A stretch of DNA of 64,000 bases, taken from assembly GCA_964017185.1 (NCBI GenBank), contig OZ024874.1:15309957-15373956 (forward strand). Reading direction: 5' to 3'. The position numbers and the translations under genes are program-made. Source of the DNA: Rugalucina vietnamica. Its lineage: Eukaryota; Mollusca; Bivalvia; Lucinida; Lucinidae. This document shows positions 11,815-24,309 of this stretch, piece after piece; within the stretch, counting starts at the first letter, position 1, and the number at the start of each line of letters is the position of its first letter. Under the pieces are notes generated by a model. The model saw only the letters and a list, made by a program, of their open reading frames with translations, was not told the origin of the DNA and ran no database searches.

Positions 11815-12310
11815 CAAGATGGCGTACAATATGGCGGCCAAACTTATTATTTACATGAAATGGAACCATATTACACTAGTATTATTTCGTATTTGATCTT
11901 TCAGGGTCAATAAATTGTGAAATTAAATTATATGAATCATTTCATCATTGGACAGTTTGATAGATACAAGATGGAGTCCAAGATGGCGGCCAAAAGTGTT
12001 ATTTACATGACATGAACCCACATGACACTCATATTATTTTTAAATTGCTCTTTTATGGTCAATAAATTGTGAAATTAAACTATATGAATCATTTCATCAT
12101 TGGACAGTTTGATAGATACAAGATGGCATCAAAGATGGCGGCCAAAACTGTTATTTACATGAAATGGACCCATATAACAATCGTATTATTTCTAAATTGC
12201 ACTGTTATGGTCAATAAATTGTGAAAATAAATTATATGCATCATCATTTCATCATTGAATAGTTTGTAAAACACAAGATGGCGTCCAAGATGGCAGCCAA
12301 AATTGTTTGT
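11815..12310. repeat. ~160-bp tandem units in the left arm
   Basis: CAAGATGGCGNCCAAGATGG, TTATTTACATGAAATGGACC and GGTCAATAAATTGTGAAATT blocks recur about every 160 bp, three to four times. Confidence 0.8.
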
Positions 12311-12749
12311 TTAAATAACAGTAACTCAAAATACATTCCTGTTGTTTATGCATTGTTCTCAATGTCACAAAAATGGGAAATTAAAGCATAAACAGCCTTG
12401 AACATAATATTACTACATATCAATTTGATGAATCCCTAAATGACATAATAATATTGTAATAGAACATTTGTGTTAGCTCTTTTATAGTAACTGCATTTTT
12501 GCATATTTTGAAACGAGCCAATGCCGTGATTGCTCAGGAGTATGGTTCACGATTCGTGAGTTACCTACAGATATACCATTTCATATTTATGTTGAATTAT
12601 GCTGTCACATTCTAGTTGTAATGGGTTCACATGCATATCCCGAAAATAAAAAAAGATGTATAATGTCTTTCCTCTACCTCAGATAGTCACCAACATATTG
12701 TATCTGAGGAAAAAAGATGCCTTAATATAGCATAGAGTAATCCTGTTAA

Positions 12750-13241
12750 GTGACTAAGAGCACAAACAATGCGGAGTCAGCCATATCCAGACAAAGAAAA
12801 ACCAGTAAGCGATATTATCACCAAGTATGCTTATCCGACAACTGGTGTTTCGTTCCATTCTTTTCATTGAATTTGTCGGTTGTGAATGCACTTTCGGACA
12901 AAGCTGGAGAGAGTGATATCCGACTCGGTGGCGGCATACGATTTCTAGATATGCAGTTTCAAGAATGCCAATACATACATGTTATCATTGTGAACAGTTA
13001 CCAATTCATGCAAGTCTTATTTTATCTTCATGTATGCCTTTCTGCAATAGTGTATGTGAAAGAGCATCGCTTCAAAATGCATAAGATTCATACCAGACGT
13101 TGTGTAAGCCCCGTAGTGGAACTACACATGACCAACCACATCAACAACTGCAAAACTATCCAAACTAACAGTGCTACCGTCCTGCAAAGTTCCAACACAG
13201 AAGACCGGAACAGAAAACAGATGCTAGATCTAGATATATAG
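12750..13241 (+). other. 163-codon open frame, unassigned
   Basis: It starts MTKSTNNAESAISRQRKTSK and is open to a stop at 13241. It is composed like AT-rich intron, with no domain I recognise. It lies in the middle of the long-TIR element, so it may be a relic of its protein or chance. Confidence 0.2.
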
Positions 13242-15191
13242 TAACAAAATGTCAGTCTCTCTAAACCTCCGGCTACTGAGTTCTACTACGAAAACATATC
13301 ACTAGAAATGAACTTTCTGTGGAATGAGTTGTTTGAAGGACTGATGCTCGCGAAATCACTGGGATTCGTAATTGCATTGGTATAACCCATGTAACATTAC
13401 AGCCCTAAACTCACAGGATGTGTTATTTCGCTTTATTTATTTTAATAACAGTGTTGGTTTCAGTGTTTATGTTCTCACTTAAAGGGGAAGAAGAAGTTCG
13501 CGATCTTGTGATTGCTAAGGGCTTGGGACCCACAGACCGGTAATAGAATTTGTACTGCTTTGAGATACAAACCGGCTTTTACAGCGAGTGTTAGCTTCAC
13601 ACGCAGCTGTTACATGAGAACAAAAACATTTCCTCTTATGACTCTACCGAGATTAGTACCAAGATAGTGGTTGCTCTGTCACATGACTGAATATTTGTTG
13701 ACTAGGGAGTGGATCCATAACCAAATCAGATTAAACCTCCTTAAATCCCCTCATTATCTATTGTAACCCCTATCCAACCCCAGTGGAGGCCACATCAACA
13801 CATATTTTAGTCTCCACACATATCCTACACAGCCAACCACTTTTTAAAAAGTCGTCATAATACATGAAACCCTATCCTACCCATCTTACCATATTCTACC
13901 ATATTTGATTTCCATCATATTCTACCTATACCTTTGAAACCGTCAGGCGAAAGTTAAATTGTTCCTAACATTGTAATTATTTGTAATGCTTTAATCATGT
14001 GAATAGACAATATTGCTTGACAGTAGATTACCATTGTATAATCTTCTATTTGTACGTGACCACGTTATTCTAAAATTAAATAAAGTTTCCTAAAATCCAA
14101 ATTATGGAGATTATATTGGCGTTTTGGCAGTTTTTGTTGAATTTTGTTAAAAAAAACACAGATATGGAATTTTCATTTCATTTCTTAATACCCAAACACA
14201 TTCTATCTACTTTCCGGTGGTCATCTTAAATTTTAGCAGCCATTTCTATTTTATCTTCTGTTACATATTCATGAACAACCTTAGCTTTATGACTTCTGCA
14301 CCTTCAATGTCATGTTTTTAACATTTCATCACATATATTGATGAAATTCTATTAAAATAACATTTTGTCGACCATCTTGGATTTTAGTGGCCATCTTTAT
14401 TAATGTTGCTTTTGTTGCATACGTGTATTAATGGAAATAATGTCTTAACTTGAAGTTTTCTCCACTTTAAATAACCTCTTTTTAACATTTCATCACATAC
14501 ATGTAAGAACTTCTATCAGAAGCCCTTATTTCGTCGGCCATCTTGGATTTTGATGACCATCTTGATTTTGATATTTTAATTTTGTTGCATATTGATGAAA
14601 ATGGCTAAATTTTATTATTTCTCAAATTTTAAGGCAAACATTTAGCATTTAAACAGGTATCTGTACGAAATTCTATCAAAAACCCTTCTTTTGCGGCTAT
14701 ATTGGATTTTGGCGGCCATCTTGAATTGCCCAAGGATGCCAATCTGGCATCATCCGGATTTCAAATCAGGATACTCATACCAACTTATTTCTGCAAAAAC
14801 ATTTTCTATAGACGCTATTGCACGGTCATCTTGGGTTCATGCCGGACTATTAATTTTGGCATATTCAAAAGGCAGATTTTCTCAAATCCAGTAAATTTAT
14901 CTGCAAAGCAAATATTAAAAGAGTTTAAAGAGCACCAACATTTTCAAAGAAACCTTGCATATGAAACTATTTTTGATGTCCCTGAAGTCGGTTTTTATTT
15001 TTCAACATAAAAATACAAAATTGTTCGGCCATTGAACTAAACATGATAGCTAGATAACTCCATAAGATGTTCTATTGAAATTTAATCTCTAAGGTTTCTT
15101 TAATTCGCTGTATTGTCAGGTGTCTTGTTTCTGTGACATATACTAAGTAAGAAAAACTGACAGGTACACAAGAATTGCCATTAAAAGCAAG

Positions 15192-17798
15192 AACCAGAGG
15201 ACCATTGGTCCTGAGAACGCTCACCTGAAGCCTGATCTTGGAGTATTAAGTCTTAATGAAATGACCTTGACCTTGAATACTCACACACCTTTATTCACTT
15301 CAAAAGTTGTCTGCATCTGCAAAGTTTCAGGTCTCAGGCGGCAATAGTTTCCAAACCCAGTGATTTCTGAGAAAACCATAATTTTAATTTTGATATTTAA
15401 ATGACCTTGGGCCAAGGTCAAGACATGACCTTGGCCTTCATTAATTACTTACCTTCATTGACACCATTAGTTGTCTGCATCTAGCAACTTTCAGGTCTCA
15501 GGCTGCAACAGTTTGTTTTCGCCTTTTCCCATGTGAAAGCCTATGTTTCCAAAATTGACCTTGCCGTAAAATAGGTCAAGGTCATCATAGGGTCATCATT
15601 TCAACAAACTATGATGGGCTGGAGTCCCAAATGCTACATACCAAGTTTCATGAAAATTGGCCTGCCGGTTCTGGAGAAGAAGATTTTTGAAAGGTTTTTA
15701 CCATATATGGGCGTGGCGGCCATCTTGGTCATGTGACCTGGATTTCGCGATCAAACTTTCGTCTCCCCTACCCATGGATGCTCCACATAAAATTTCACTT
15801 TGATTTGCCAAGCAGTTTCAGAGAAGAAGATCTTTGAAAAGTGTGTATGGACAACAGACTGGCCAAGGTCAAGAGATGACTTTGACCTATATTAAACACA
15901 TACCTTCATCTACTCCATTAGTTGTTTGCATCTACCACTTTTCAGGCCTCAGGCTGCAATAGTTTTCAAAAAATCCATAGTTTTCACTTTTTCCTATGTA
16001 AAAGCCTATGTTTCCAAATTTGACCTTGCCGTAAAATAGGTCAAGGTCATCCAAGGGTCATCATTTTATCAAACTATGATGGGCTGAGTTCCCCGATGCT
16101 ATATACAAAGTTTCGTGGAAATCGGCCCACCGGTTCTGGAGAAGAAGATTTTTGAGTGGTTTTAACCATATATGGGCGTGGCGGCCATCTTGGTCATGTG
16201 ACCTGGATTTTGCGATCAAACTTTCGTCTCCCTTACCCATGGATGCTCCACATAAAATTTCACTTTGATTGGCCGCGCAGTTTTAGAGAAGAAGATCTTT
16301 GTAAAGTGTGTATGGACAACAGACTGGCCAAGGTTAAGAGATGACCTTGACCTATATTACTCACATACCTTCATCTACTCCATTAGTTGTTTGCATCTAC
16401 CACTTTTCAGGCCTCATGCTGCAATATTTTAAAAAAAATCCATAGTTTTCACTTTTTCCTATGTAAAAGCCTATGTTTCCAAATTTGACCTTCCTGTAAA
16501 ATATGTCAAGGTCATCCAAGGGTCATCATTTTATCAAACTATGATGGGCTGAGGTCCTTGATGCTACATACCAAGTTTCGTGGAAATCGGCCAGCCAGTT
16601 CTGGAGAAGAAGATTTTTGAGTGGTTTTTACCATATATGGGCGTGGCGGCCATCTTGGTCATGTGACCTGGATTTCTCAATCAAACTTTCGTCTCCCCTA
16701 CCCATGGATGCTCCATATAAAATTTCACTTTGATTGGCCAAGCAGTTTCAGAGAAGAAGATCTTTGAAAAGTGTGTATGGACAACAGACTGGCCAAGGTC
16801 AAGAGATGACCTTGACCTATATTAATCACATACCTTCATCTACTCTATTAGTTGTTTGCATCTACCACTTTTCAGGCCTCAGGCTGCAATAGTTTTCAAA
16901 AAATCCATAGTTTTCAATTTTTCCTATGTAAAAGCCTATGTTTCCAAATTTGACCTTGCCGTAAAATAGGTCAAGGTCATCCAAGGGTCATCATTTTATC
17001 AAACTATGATGGGCTGATTTCCTTGATGCTACATACCAAGTTTCGTGGAAATCGGCCCACCGGTTCTGGAGAAGAAGATTTTTGAGTGTTTTTTACCATA
17101 TATGGGCGTGGCAGCCATCTTGGTCATATGACCTGGATTTCACGATCAAACTTTTGTCTCCCCTACCCATGGATGCTCCACATAAAATTTCACTTTGATT
17201 GGCCAAGCAGTTTCAGAGAAGAAGATCTTTGAAAAGTGTGTATGGACAACAGACTGGCCAAGGTCAAGATATGACCTTGACCTATATTAATCACATACCT
17301 TCATCTACTCCATTAGTTGTTTGCATCTACCACTTTTCAGGCCTCAGGCTGCAATAGTTTTCAAAAAATCCATAGTTTTCACTTTTTCCCATGTAAAAGC
17401 CTATGTTTCCAAATTTGACCTTGCCGTAAAATAGGTCAAGGTCATCCAAGGGTCATCATTTTATCAAACTATGATGGGCTGAAGTCCCCGATGCTACATA
17501 CCAAGTTTCGTGGAAATCGGCCCACCGGTTCTGGAGAAGAAGATTTTTGAAGGGTTTTTACCATATATGGGCGTGGCGGCCATCTTGGTCATGTGACCTG
17601 GATTTCGCGATCAAACTTGAAATGCCACTACCAAAGGAGGCTCCACATAAAATTTCAACAAGATCGGCCCAGCGGTTTCAGAGAAGAAGATCTTTGAAAT
17701 TGTGGACGACGGACGGACGACGGACGACGGACGGACGGACGCCGGATCATGGCCATCCTATAAGCTCACCTTGTGAGCCTTCGGCTCAGGTGAGCTAA
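15192..17798. mobile_element. tandem-core element, family T1, copy B
   Basis: Complete, with the CCAGAGGACCATTGGTCC left end and hairpin/GAGCTAA right end. The unit start GGCCAAGGTCAAGAGATGACC recurs at about 15863, 16325, 16792 and 17265, giving a 461-472 bp period and about 4.5 units. The microsatellite is at 17703-17750. Confidence 0.88.
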
Positions 17799-17943
17799 AA
17801 ATAAATCAATTTTAAACTTTCTTGGTGCTGAGATATCAAAATGTAGACTCTGACCAGTGTCTTTTTTTTTTTTTTTTTTTCTTTTTTTTGGGGGGGGGGG
17901 GGGGGTCGGCCAGTGTCTTGTTGTTGACAATTTGGAAATGAGC

Positions 17944-18036
17944 CTTCACACCAGAGAAATTTTAGACATAGAAAGAAGAGAAATTGTGTTATCCGTGTAG
18001 CAAAAACAAAGGCACTGAACAGCTTCACAGTTACTA
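17944..18036. mobile_element. palindromic MITE (P), truncated
   Basis: GAGCCTTCACACCAGAGAAA, then GAAGAGAAATTGTGTTATCC, GTGTAGCAAAAACAAAGGCA and one hairpin arm. Confidence 0.6.
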
Positions 18037-18288
18037 TAGGTTACCATAAAATCACAATAAAATTTTCCAAATTTCACAAACTTTAGTTCTTGACTTGTCA
18101 ATTTTTTATGACAAAAACAGACCAATCCCTGACCGCAACAGACATTTCCTTGATCAAAGGCAACATTTCCCTAACTGTGAATGACATTTTTTTCAACTGA
18201 AGGTTGACATTTCCTTGACTGAAAGATTTTCCTTGAGTGAAACAAACATTTTCTTCATCCCTTTTTGACTGAGTTGGAACTTTTAATT

Positions 18289-18514
18289 GAGCTGCCACAT
18301 AAGAAAACCAACAATCTGCATAGGCGAAAACAAAGGCGCAGATCAGCTTCGCAGTAACTGCGAAGCTGATCAGCGCCTTTGTTTTCGCTACTCACATTCT
18401 TCTCCTACTTCAATCCGAAATTTCAAGCTTTTAGCTCTTTTCTGGGCTTGCACAGGTCGGTTTGTGTCCGACCTGTTGGGAAACCACATTGCTGGTTTTC
18501 CCATGAGGTGGCTC
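18289..18514. mobile_element. palindromic MITE (P), inverted, near-complete
   Basis: GAGCTGCCACATAAG to CCATGAGGTGGCTC. The centre is CAGCTTCGCAGTAACTGCGAAGCTG. The flanks (AATT, ATAT) do not match. Confidence 0.88.
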
Positions 18515-18859
18515 ATATTTTGGACTGAAACAGACGTTTTCCAGAACTGGAAAATAAATCTATATGATCCAAACTTATTTCTCTCTGACCAAAATGTAAC
18601 CTCTTAAATGTCTTATTTCTGGATCATTGTGCCAATTCTAGGCAAGCTCAGCATAATTACAGCAATTAATTTGTCAGACAAAACAGCCTATTAGCAAGAG
18701 AACGACAAGTGCCCTTTTTTCAAATTATCAACAGGATTATCAACAGGATATTTTACGTTTTTTCTCCTTAAAAGTATAAGGTTAATGTGCTTAAAGAACT
18801 AATTAAGGAACTCTAAAGACTTTAAGAGTACTGCTAAAGAGTACTTGCAATCTATATTT

Positions 18860-19076
18860 GAGCCACCTCGTGGGAAAACCAACAATGTGGTTTCCGAACA
18901 GGTCCGACACAAACCGCCTGTACAAGCACAGAAAATAGCTAGAAGCTTGAAATTTCGGATTTAAGTAGAAGAGGAATTGTACTATCCGAGTAGCGAAAAC
19001 AAAGGCACTGATCAGCAGCTGATCTGCGTCTTTGTTTTCGCATATGCAAATTGTTGGTTTTCCCATGAGGTGGCTC
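18860..19076. mobile_element. palindromic MITE (P), TSD ATTT, hairpin shortened
   Basis: ATTT lies at 18856-18859 and 19077-19080. The central hairpin has lost its stem (CTGATCAGCAGCTGATCTGC). Confidence 0.9.
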
Positions 19077-19422
19077 ATTTATGAAGAACAGACAAAAATG
19101 TCTTCAAATTATTACACATTTTACTTCTTATCTCAACTCGTAGTCAGATACGGCTAATGAAGCACTTTTCTCCGAGGAATAACTTTCTCTTAGACAGCGC
19201 ATATACTTGGAACAAATGGCTTTAAACTCTCTGTATAGAATCTTCTTTTGTAGGACATCTTAAATCGATATAATGTTGTTTACTCTTTTACACAGTTGCT
19301 TCACAATGTTGTTTATAACTGGCTCAGTCTACAACTTTATGACATAATAACACCATTGGACAAATGCAGGGTAGTAAAATCAACCAAGTCTTATGAGAAT
19401 CTCATTCCATTACAAAAACTTG

Positions 19423-19648
19423 CCCATGCAATAAACAGAGATTTTTTTTAGCTTTAAAAATTGAAAATTTTCAGCTGAAAATTTTTGGTATTTTTCTTAT
19501 TTTTGCTCAAAACATAGATTGTGGGTACACGTTAGAACCGCCTCACCGCCTCATAAGAAAAATAGGTATACCCCTGCAAACCCCAGTTCTACTATATAAA
19601 AGTGGGGTTCAAGGGGGTATACATTGCACGGACATGTTTTCCTGATGT
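19423..19648. mobile_element. foldback MITE (family Q), half palindrome
   Basis: CAAAACATAGATTGTGGGTA and CGTTAGAACCGCCTCA are present, but the second stem arm is deleted. It ends TGCACGGACATGTTTTCCTG. Confidence 0.8.
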
Positions 19649-20355
19649 ACAGGGTTCCGGCAAGGTCCATTTAAAGCCTGACTGTATAGCTACAGAAGTT
19701 GGCAACCAGATTGAGCCTGATAGATTTCACTATCTCTGGCTGCATTTAAAATGAATGTGCTGCTCAACATGCATTCACAATAACGCCGATCTGCAACTTA
19801 CGTACTGCATGGGTTCATAGCAAGTTTACTTGTAACCCAGTTCAAATCGTAAAATTAATGGAACCTAATGTAATAGCTTTCTCGCTTCTAGAAGGAAGTA
19901 ACATAAAACTTGGTCTATATAAGGTTTAATTTCTTGTTTAGATTAGAGAAACATTTTACTGCTAGACTTCTGAAGATTTAAATAGGTTCTCTTGGTGAAT
20001 AAAAAGAATATGTTTCTCTTTGTCTTGAAGCTATATAAGCTTTAGATAATACTTTTTCCATATTTCCAAAAGGTCATATTGTCAAATTGTCATTTAAACA
20101 CTTATTGATAGACCCAAAGGCCCTAAAGCCATATATCAATGACAGGGTCATTGACTCTTTGATCCTAATTTTTAAAGAGCTTTTCCTTATGGACATAAGG
20201 GCTATCACAGAAAACCAGTTTCACTAGAAACATTTAATTCCCTATGCCATGTTATGCTTTTTACTTGGGAGAGGTATTTGTATGGAAGGTCTGACTATTC
20301 CCCCACCCTTAGACCTTCTATGTGATAATGTGATAAGGGAGTGTGTGTGTGTTGT
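19649..20355. other. intron, nothing recognised
   Basis: Unique-looking AT-rich sequence on the 3' side of exon 4. Confidence 0.6.
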
Positions 20356-20410
20356 GGGGGGGGGGGGGGGGGGGGGGTTTGAGGTAAATCTTGATACAAC
20401 TTTACTCTAC

Positions 20411-20610
20411 CTCAGGTAGACTGTCATTATAGAACAGCTCGTTCAGTGTGCGGAATGTTGTACTTCTCTCCACTTTCTCCGCCCGGAAGTTTTTCTGCCG
20501 TTTCTTTCTCTGAGTTCTCGGTGACCCACAGACGTCAGTCTCGATATCACTGTCGGATGAGCTGCTGGAACTCGTCAGGTCAGTTTCAATGTAAACTGTG
20601 GATTCTCCTT
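20411..20610 (-). CDS. TULP4: TULP4-like gene, exon 4 in window (Ser/Asp-rich loop)
   Basis: The exon is 200 nt. Acceptor CATTGTAG supplies two bases that complete the split codon of the previous exon (G+AA, Glu); it ends in phase 0 at GAG|GTAGAG. The peptide has an acidic serine run (DLTSSSSSSDSDIETD), a basic stretch (TQRKKRQKNFRAEK) and ends NELFYNDSLPE. The vertebrate protein has a similarly low-complexity serine- and lysine-rich insert here (CSDSSDIELSDDW, then SPK repeats), but the sequences are not alignable by eye. It is placed by phase and position rather than by conserved residues. The donor GTAGAG is weaker than the others. Confidence 0.82.
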
Positions 20611-20749
20611 CTACAATGAAAACCAAATATACATTTTTATGATTCTCTCTCATTTTTATAGCTATTGGTTAACAATTGAATATTATGGAGACAAGAATTA
20701 ACTTTTGAAAGCATCTAGGTGTCTCCTATCCTATGAAATAGGAGTGCAT

Positions 20750-20853
20750 AAATCTGAAAGCTTCTAGCCTTCTGTGATTCTGCTGATAATTATGTGTCAG
20801 TCCAAATCTGGCCCCAAAAATAACTGGTTTTCCCATGCCGCAGCTCCAATGAT
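20750..20853. mobile_element. palindromic MITE (P), decayed half
   Basis: AAGCTTCTAGCCTTCTGTGA, then GGTTTTCCCATGCCGCAGCTC. Hairpin half missing. Confidence 0.55.
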
Positions 20854-21239
20854 AATCAGGCAGTCAAAGACATAATCAAGCTAATTGATACTAAAACTCA
20901 TTTGGGAATCAGACTAATTAGAATTCTGTCATTCCCTAACATGTTTTGCCTAAATGAATTAAACCCACTCCAATGCTATGAAATTCTCGTTAATGCCGCT
21001 TGCTATGCTAACTTCAAAATTCTTCAATTTATGGAAGTGTGCCTAATCAACTGTTTAGGGAAAAAATCAGTCATAATTTTTGTTAAATTCTCCATAAAAC
21101 CCTATGAAAAAAGTAATTTGAAAATGACTTGGTTAATATTAAAATTAATTATCGAAATCCTATTATTCTTTAAATCGCAAGTCTTCCATTAGAATGGCTA
21201 AAATGCCATCAGTATTTGCAAATCAGCCATCATGATAAG

Positions 21240-21435
21240 TGGTGATTATGTTTGTTTTGTGGTTTCAGATCTCTGTCAACAATTTTTCAGTCATGTGTGG
21301 TTTCCTCAATATCAGCCAATACTATGTGTAGCTAATGTGTCATGGAGATGGAGATGTTGGCATTTGAACACATGTCTCTCATTTCACAGTTTAGCACTCT
21401 ACCACTAGGCTACCATGCTCCCTCTGACAATTATT
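21240..21435 (-). mobile_element. tRNA-derived SINE (S2) adjacent to exon 3
   Basis: On the minus strand, GGGAGCATGGTAGCCTAGTG then GTAGAGTG (A-box-like) and GTGTTCAAATGCC (B-box-like). The tail is CTGTCAACAATTTTTCAGTC on the plus strand. Confidence 0.72.
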
Positions 21436-21548
21436 ATAATGCAGTAGAGTTTATTGATGCTGAATACATGTGGTTTTCTTTTAATCCTAGATATGCTCAA
21501 GTCTATTTTGCTATCTATTTTTGTTTTTTTTATTTTACTGATGCTCAC

Positions 21549-21789
21549 CTTCTTTCCTGAAAGTCTTTGCCTTTATTTTGGGGTCAAATATGACAAAGTC
21601 TGGCCTCAGTTTACTGGCCCGCTTGCCCTTCAGTAGCGGTATCAGACCACCCAGGTACTCCAGGTATAGTGTGTAATGGCCGCCCGACGTCTCCTCCCCG
21701 TGGCGCACCATGGTACAGAACAGTCGCTCCGAGCCCGGGGGTGGGGTGCTAACAAACTCACGAAGCTTGAATGGGTCTGGAATGTAGCT
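21549..21789 (-). CDS. TULP4: TULP4-like gene, exon 3 in window (start of tubby-like domain)
   Basis: The exon is 241 nt, entering in phase 0 after TTTTCAG and ending one base into a codon at GAAG|GTGAGC. The peptide begins SYIPDPFKLREFVSTPP and continues HYTLYLEYLGGLIPLLKGKR and LRPDFVIFDPKIKAK. Vertebrate TULP4 has IPDPNNMRDFVSYP, YTLYLEYLGGLVPILKGRR and LRPEFVIMDPR at the same place. In tubby proteins this segment is the first part of the C-terminal phosphoinositide-binding barrel; the basic KGKR stretch sits where tubby has its lipid-binding lysine/arginine cluster. It has a higher GC content than the flanking introns. Confidence 0.93.
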
Positions 21790-22238
21790 CTGAAAAGAGA
21801 GAGAATATGAATATGAAAAACACAGACAGGTAAAGGGGAACTTTGAGTAACAAAAAAGTTTCTAACCAAGTCCATCAGGAGTTGGCCAGAGGCTTAAAGT
21901 TTCTGTTCTGCTCCAGTGCTTTGCTCTTAAAATAAGTCTTGATCCATTTGTTGTCTGATTATGATTCTTGAAAGAACTTCCAGCTCAAATTTGCACTTTT
22001 CTAATCATACATATAAGCATATCATGAGAATGCTGGTTTCATGTATATTTGAATAATACTAGTAGCTGAAAATCTGAATAAAAACCCCAAATGCTGTGCT
22101 ATTGGTTGGGCCATTGTCAGTCTATAATTTCTCTCTACTATACCAAATACTTTGCCGATCTCAAAGCTGCTCAACAAGATACTGTATTTCAAGTTTAACC
22201 TCACTGGAAGACAACTTTTCCTCACGACAAGGCCATAT

Positions 22239-22473
22239 GAGCCGCAATGTCAGAAAACCGGTCTTTGGGATTTCCGACCAGGTCTGTCACAAACTGGCCT
22301 GTGCAGCTACAGAAGATGGCTAGAATCTTGACATTTCGGAATTAGGAAGAAGAGGAATTGTACTATCCGTGTAGCAAAATCAAAGGTGCTGAGCAGCTGT
22401 GCAGTTACTGCACGGCTGATCTGCGCCTTTGTTTTCGCATAGGCAAAAATCTGGTTTTCTCATGACATGGCTC
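22239..22473. mobile_element. palindromic MITE (P), TSD ATAT, TGTGC arm type
   Basis: ATAT lies at 22235-22238 and 22474-22477. The centre is CAGCTGTGCAGTTACTGCACGGCTG. It lies ~80 bp from the T2 element. Confidence 0.92.
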
Positions 22474-22685
22474 ATATTAGGTCATACTCCTATCTCCATA
22501 ATCATAAAAGAAAATTTTCCAAGTCATACAGGCTACTGTAAATAACTGGCTTTTTGCATATGCAATAAGAGCTGTCACAGGACAGCGTGCTCGACTGCTT
22601 CTGACCTTTGTCAAACATAAGGCCAAACCCGACCAGTAACCCAAAGCATTATGCTCATACATCTTTTTGCCTTGATGCAATAAGG

Positions 22686-24225
22686 CAAAATCACTGAACC
22701 ATGAAAGTTAACTATAACTACCTAAGATTTAAAGGTCTCACTCATATTGTGAAAGAAGTATGTTCATATACCAACTGAGTGCCAAGACACAAGGCAAAAT
22801 CACTGAACCGTGAAAAAAGGTCACACTGACCTATAAGTATTGCAGGGTCAAAGGTCTAGTGATACTTACTCATAATGTAAAAGAAAAATGATCATATACC
22901 CATTCAGTGTTGAGATATAAAGCAAAATCACTGAACCATGAAATTAGGTCATAGTGACCTATAAGTATGTTTGGGTTAAAGGTGTGGTCATACTCATTCA
23001 TAATCAGAAAGAAGTATGAAAAAATACCAACTGAGTGTCGAGATATAAGGCAAAATCACTGAACCATGAAATTAGGTCACAGTGACCCAGGAATACTTTA
23101 CGGTCAAAGGTCTTGTCATACTCATACATATCGTGAAAGAAGTATGTTCATATACCAATTGAGTGCTGAGATATAAGGCAAAAATCACTGAACCGTGAAA
23201 TTAGGTCACAGTGACCTATAAGTATATTGGGGTCAAAGTTCTGGTCATACTCACTCATAATCTGAAAAAAAGTATGAAAATATACTAATCGAGTGTCAAG
23301 ATATAAGGCAAAATCACTGAACCGTGAAATTAGGTCATATTGACCTAGGACTACTTTAGGGTCAAAGGTCTTGTCATAAGCAAACATAGTGTGAAAGAAG
23401 TTTGTTCATAAACCATTTGAATACCGAGATATAAAGGCAAAAATCACTGAACCGTGAAATTAGGTCACAGTGACCTATAAGTATATTGGGGTAAAAGGTC
23501 TGGTCATACTCACTCATAATCTGAAAAAAATATGAAAATATACTAATCGAGTGTCAAGATATAAGGCAAAATCACTGAACCGTGAAATTAGGTCACAGTG
23601 ACCTAGGACTACTTCAGGGTCAAAGGTCTTGTCATACACAAACATACTTTGAAAGAAGTTTGTTCATAAACCATTTGAGTACCGAGATATAAGGCAAAAT
23701 CAATGAACCGTGAAATTAGGTCACAGTGACCTATAAGTATATTGGGGTCAAAGGTCTGGTCATACTCACTCATAATCTGAAAAAAGTATGAAAATATACT
23801 AATCGAGTGTCAAGATATAAGGCAAAATCACTGAACCGTGAAATTAGGTCACAGTGACCTAGGACTACTTCAGGGTCAAAGGTCTTGTCATACGCAAACA
23901 TACTTTGAAAGAAGTTTGTTCACAAACCATATAAAGGCAAAAATCACTGAACCGTGAAATTAGGTCACAGTGACCTATAAGTATATTGGGGTCAAAGGTC
24001 TGGTCATACTCACTCATAATCTGAAAAAAGTATGAAAATATACTAATTGAGTGTCAAGATATAAGGCAAAATCACTGAACCGTGAAATTAGGTCACAGTG
24101 ACCTATAAGTATATTGGGGTCAAAGGCCTGGTCGTACTAACTCATAATCTGAAAGAAGTAAGAAAATATACTAATTGAGTGTCAAGATATAAGGCAAAAT
24201 CACTGAACCATGGAAAGTAGGTCAA
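22686..24225. repeat. ~129-bp tandem array with ERE-type palindromes
   Basis: About 12 units, with two alternating subtypes (after the palindrome, ATAAGTATATTGGGG or AGGACTACTT), so the real period is partly ~258 bp. Ten units hold a perfect AGGTCAnnnTGACCT palindrome: starts 22818, 22946, 23203, 23332, 23462, 23590, 23718, 23846, 23962, 24090. Seven of these have spacer CAG. One more (23074) differs at the last base. Most units follow with GGGTCAAAGGTC, a DR1-like half-site pair. Confidence 0.93.
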
Positions 24226-24309
24226 CCGACCCTTACCGTCATGACTCACAAGTCAGTGTCACAAAGTCAAAGGATGAATGACCAACCATCCTCCTAAGTT
24301 GTTTCTATT

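Larger units (their letters stand above)
11671..14848. mobile_element. 3.2-kb long-TIR element with AAGATGGCGGCC repeats
   Basis: AGTCCGGC at the left tip pairs with GCCGGACT at the right. The arms remain alignable inward: TCTATAGAAAATGTTTTTGC (11718) against GCAAAAACATTTTCTATAGA (14793), and GCATCCTTGGGCAA against TTGCCCAAGGATGC. The arms contain AAGATGGCGGCC-type repeats. The interior (12.4-14.2 kb) has no recognised gene; a 163-codon open frame at 12750-13241 (+) is unassigned. Confidence 0.75.
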
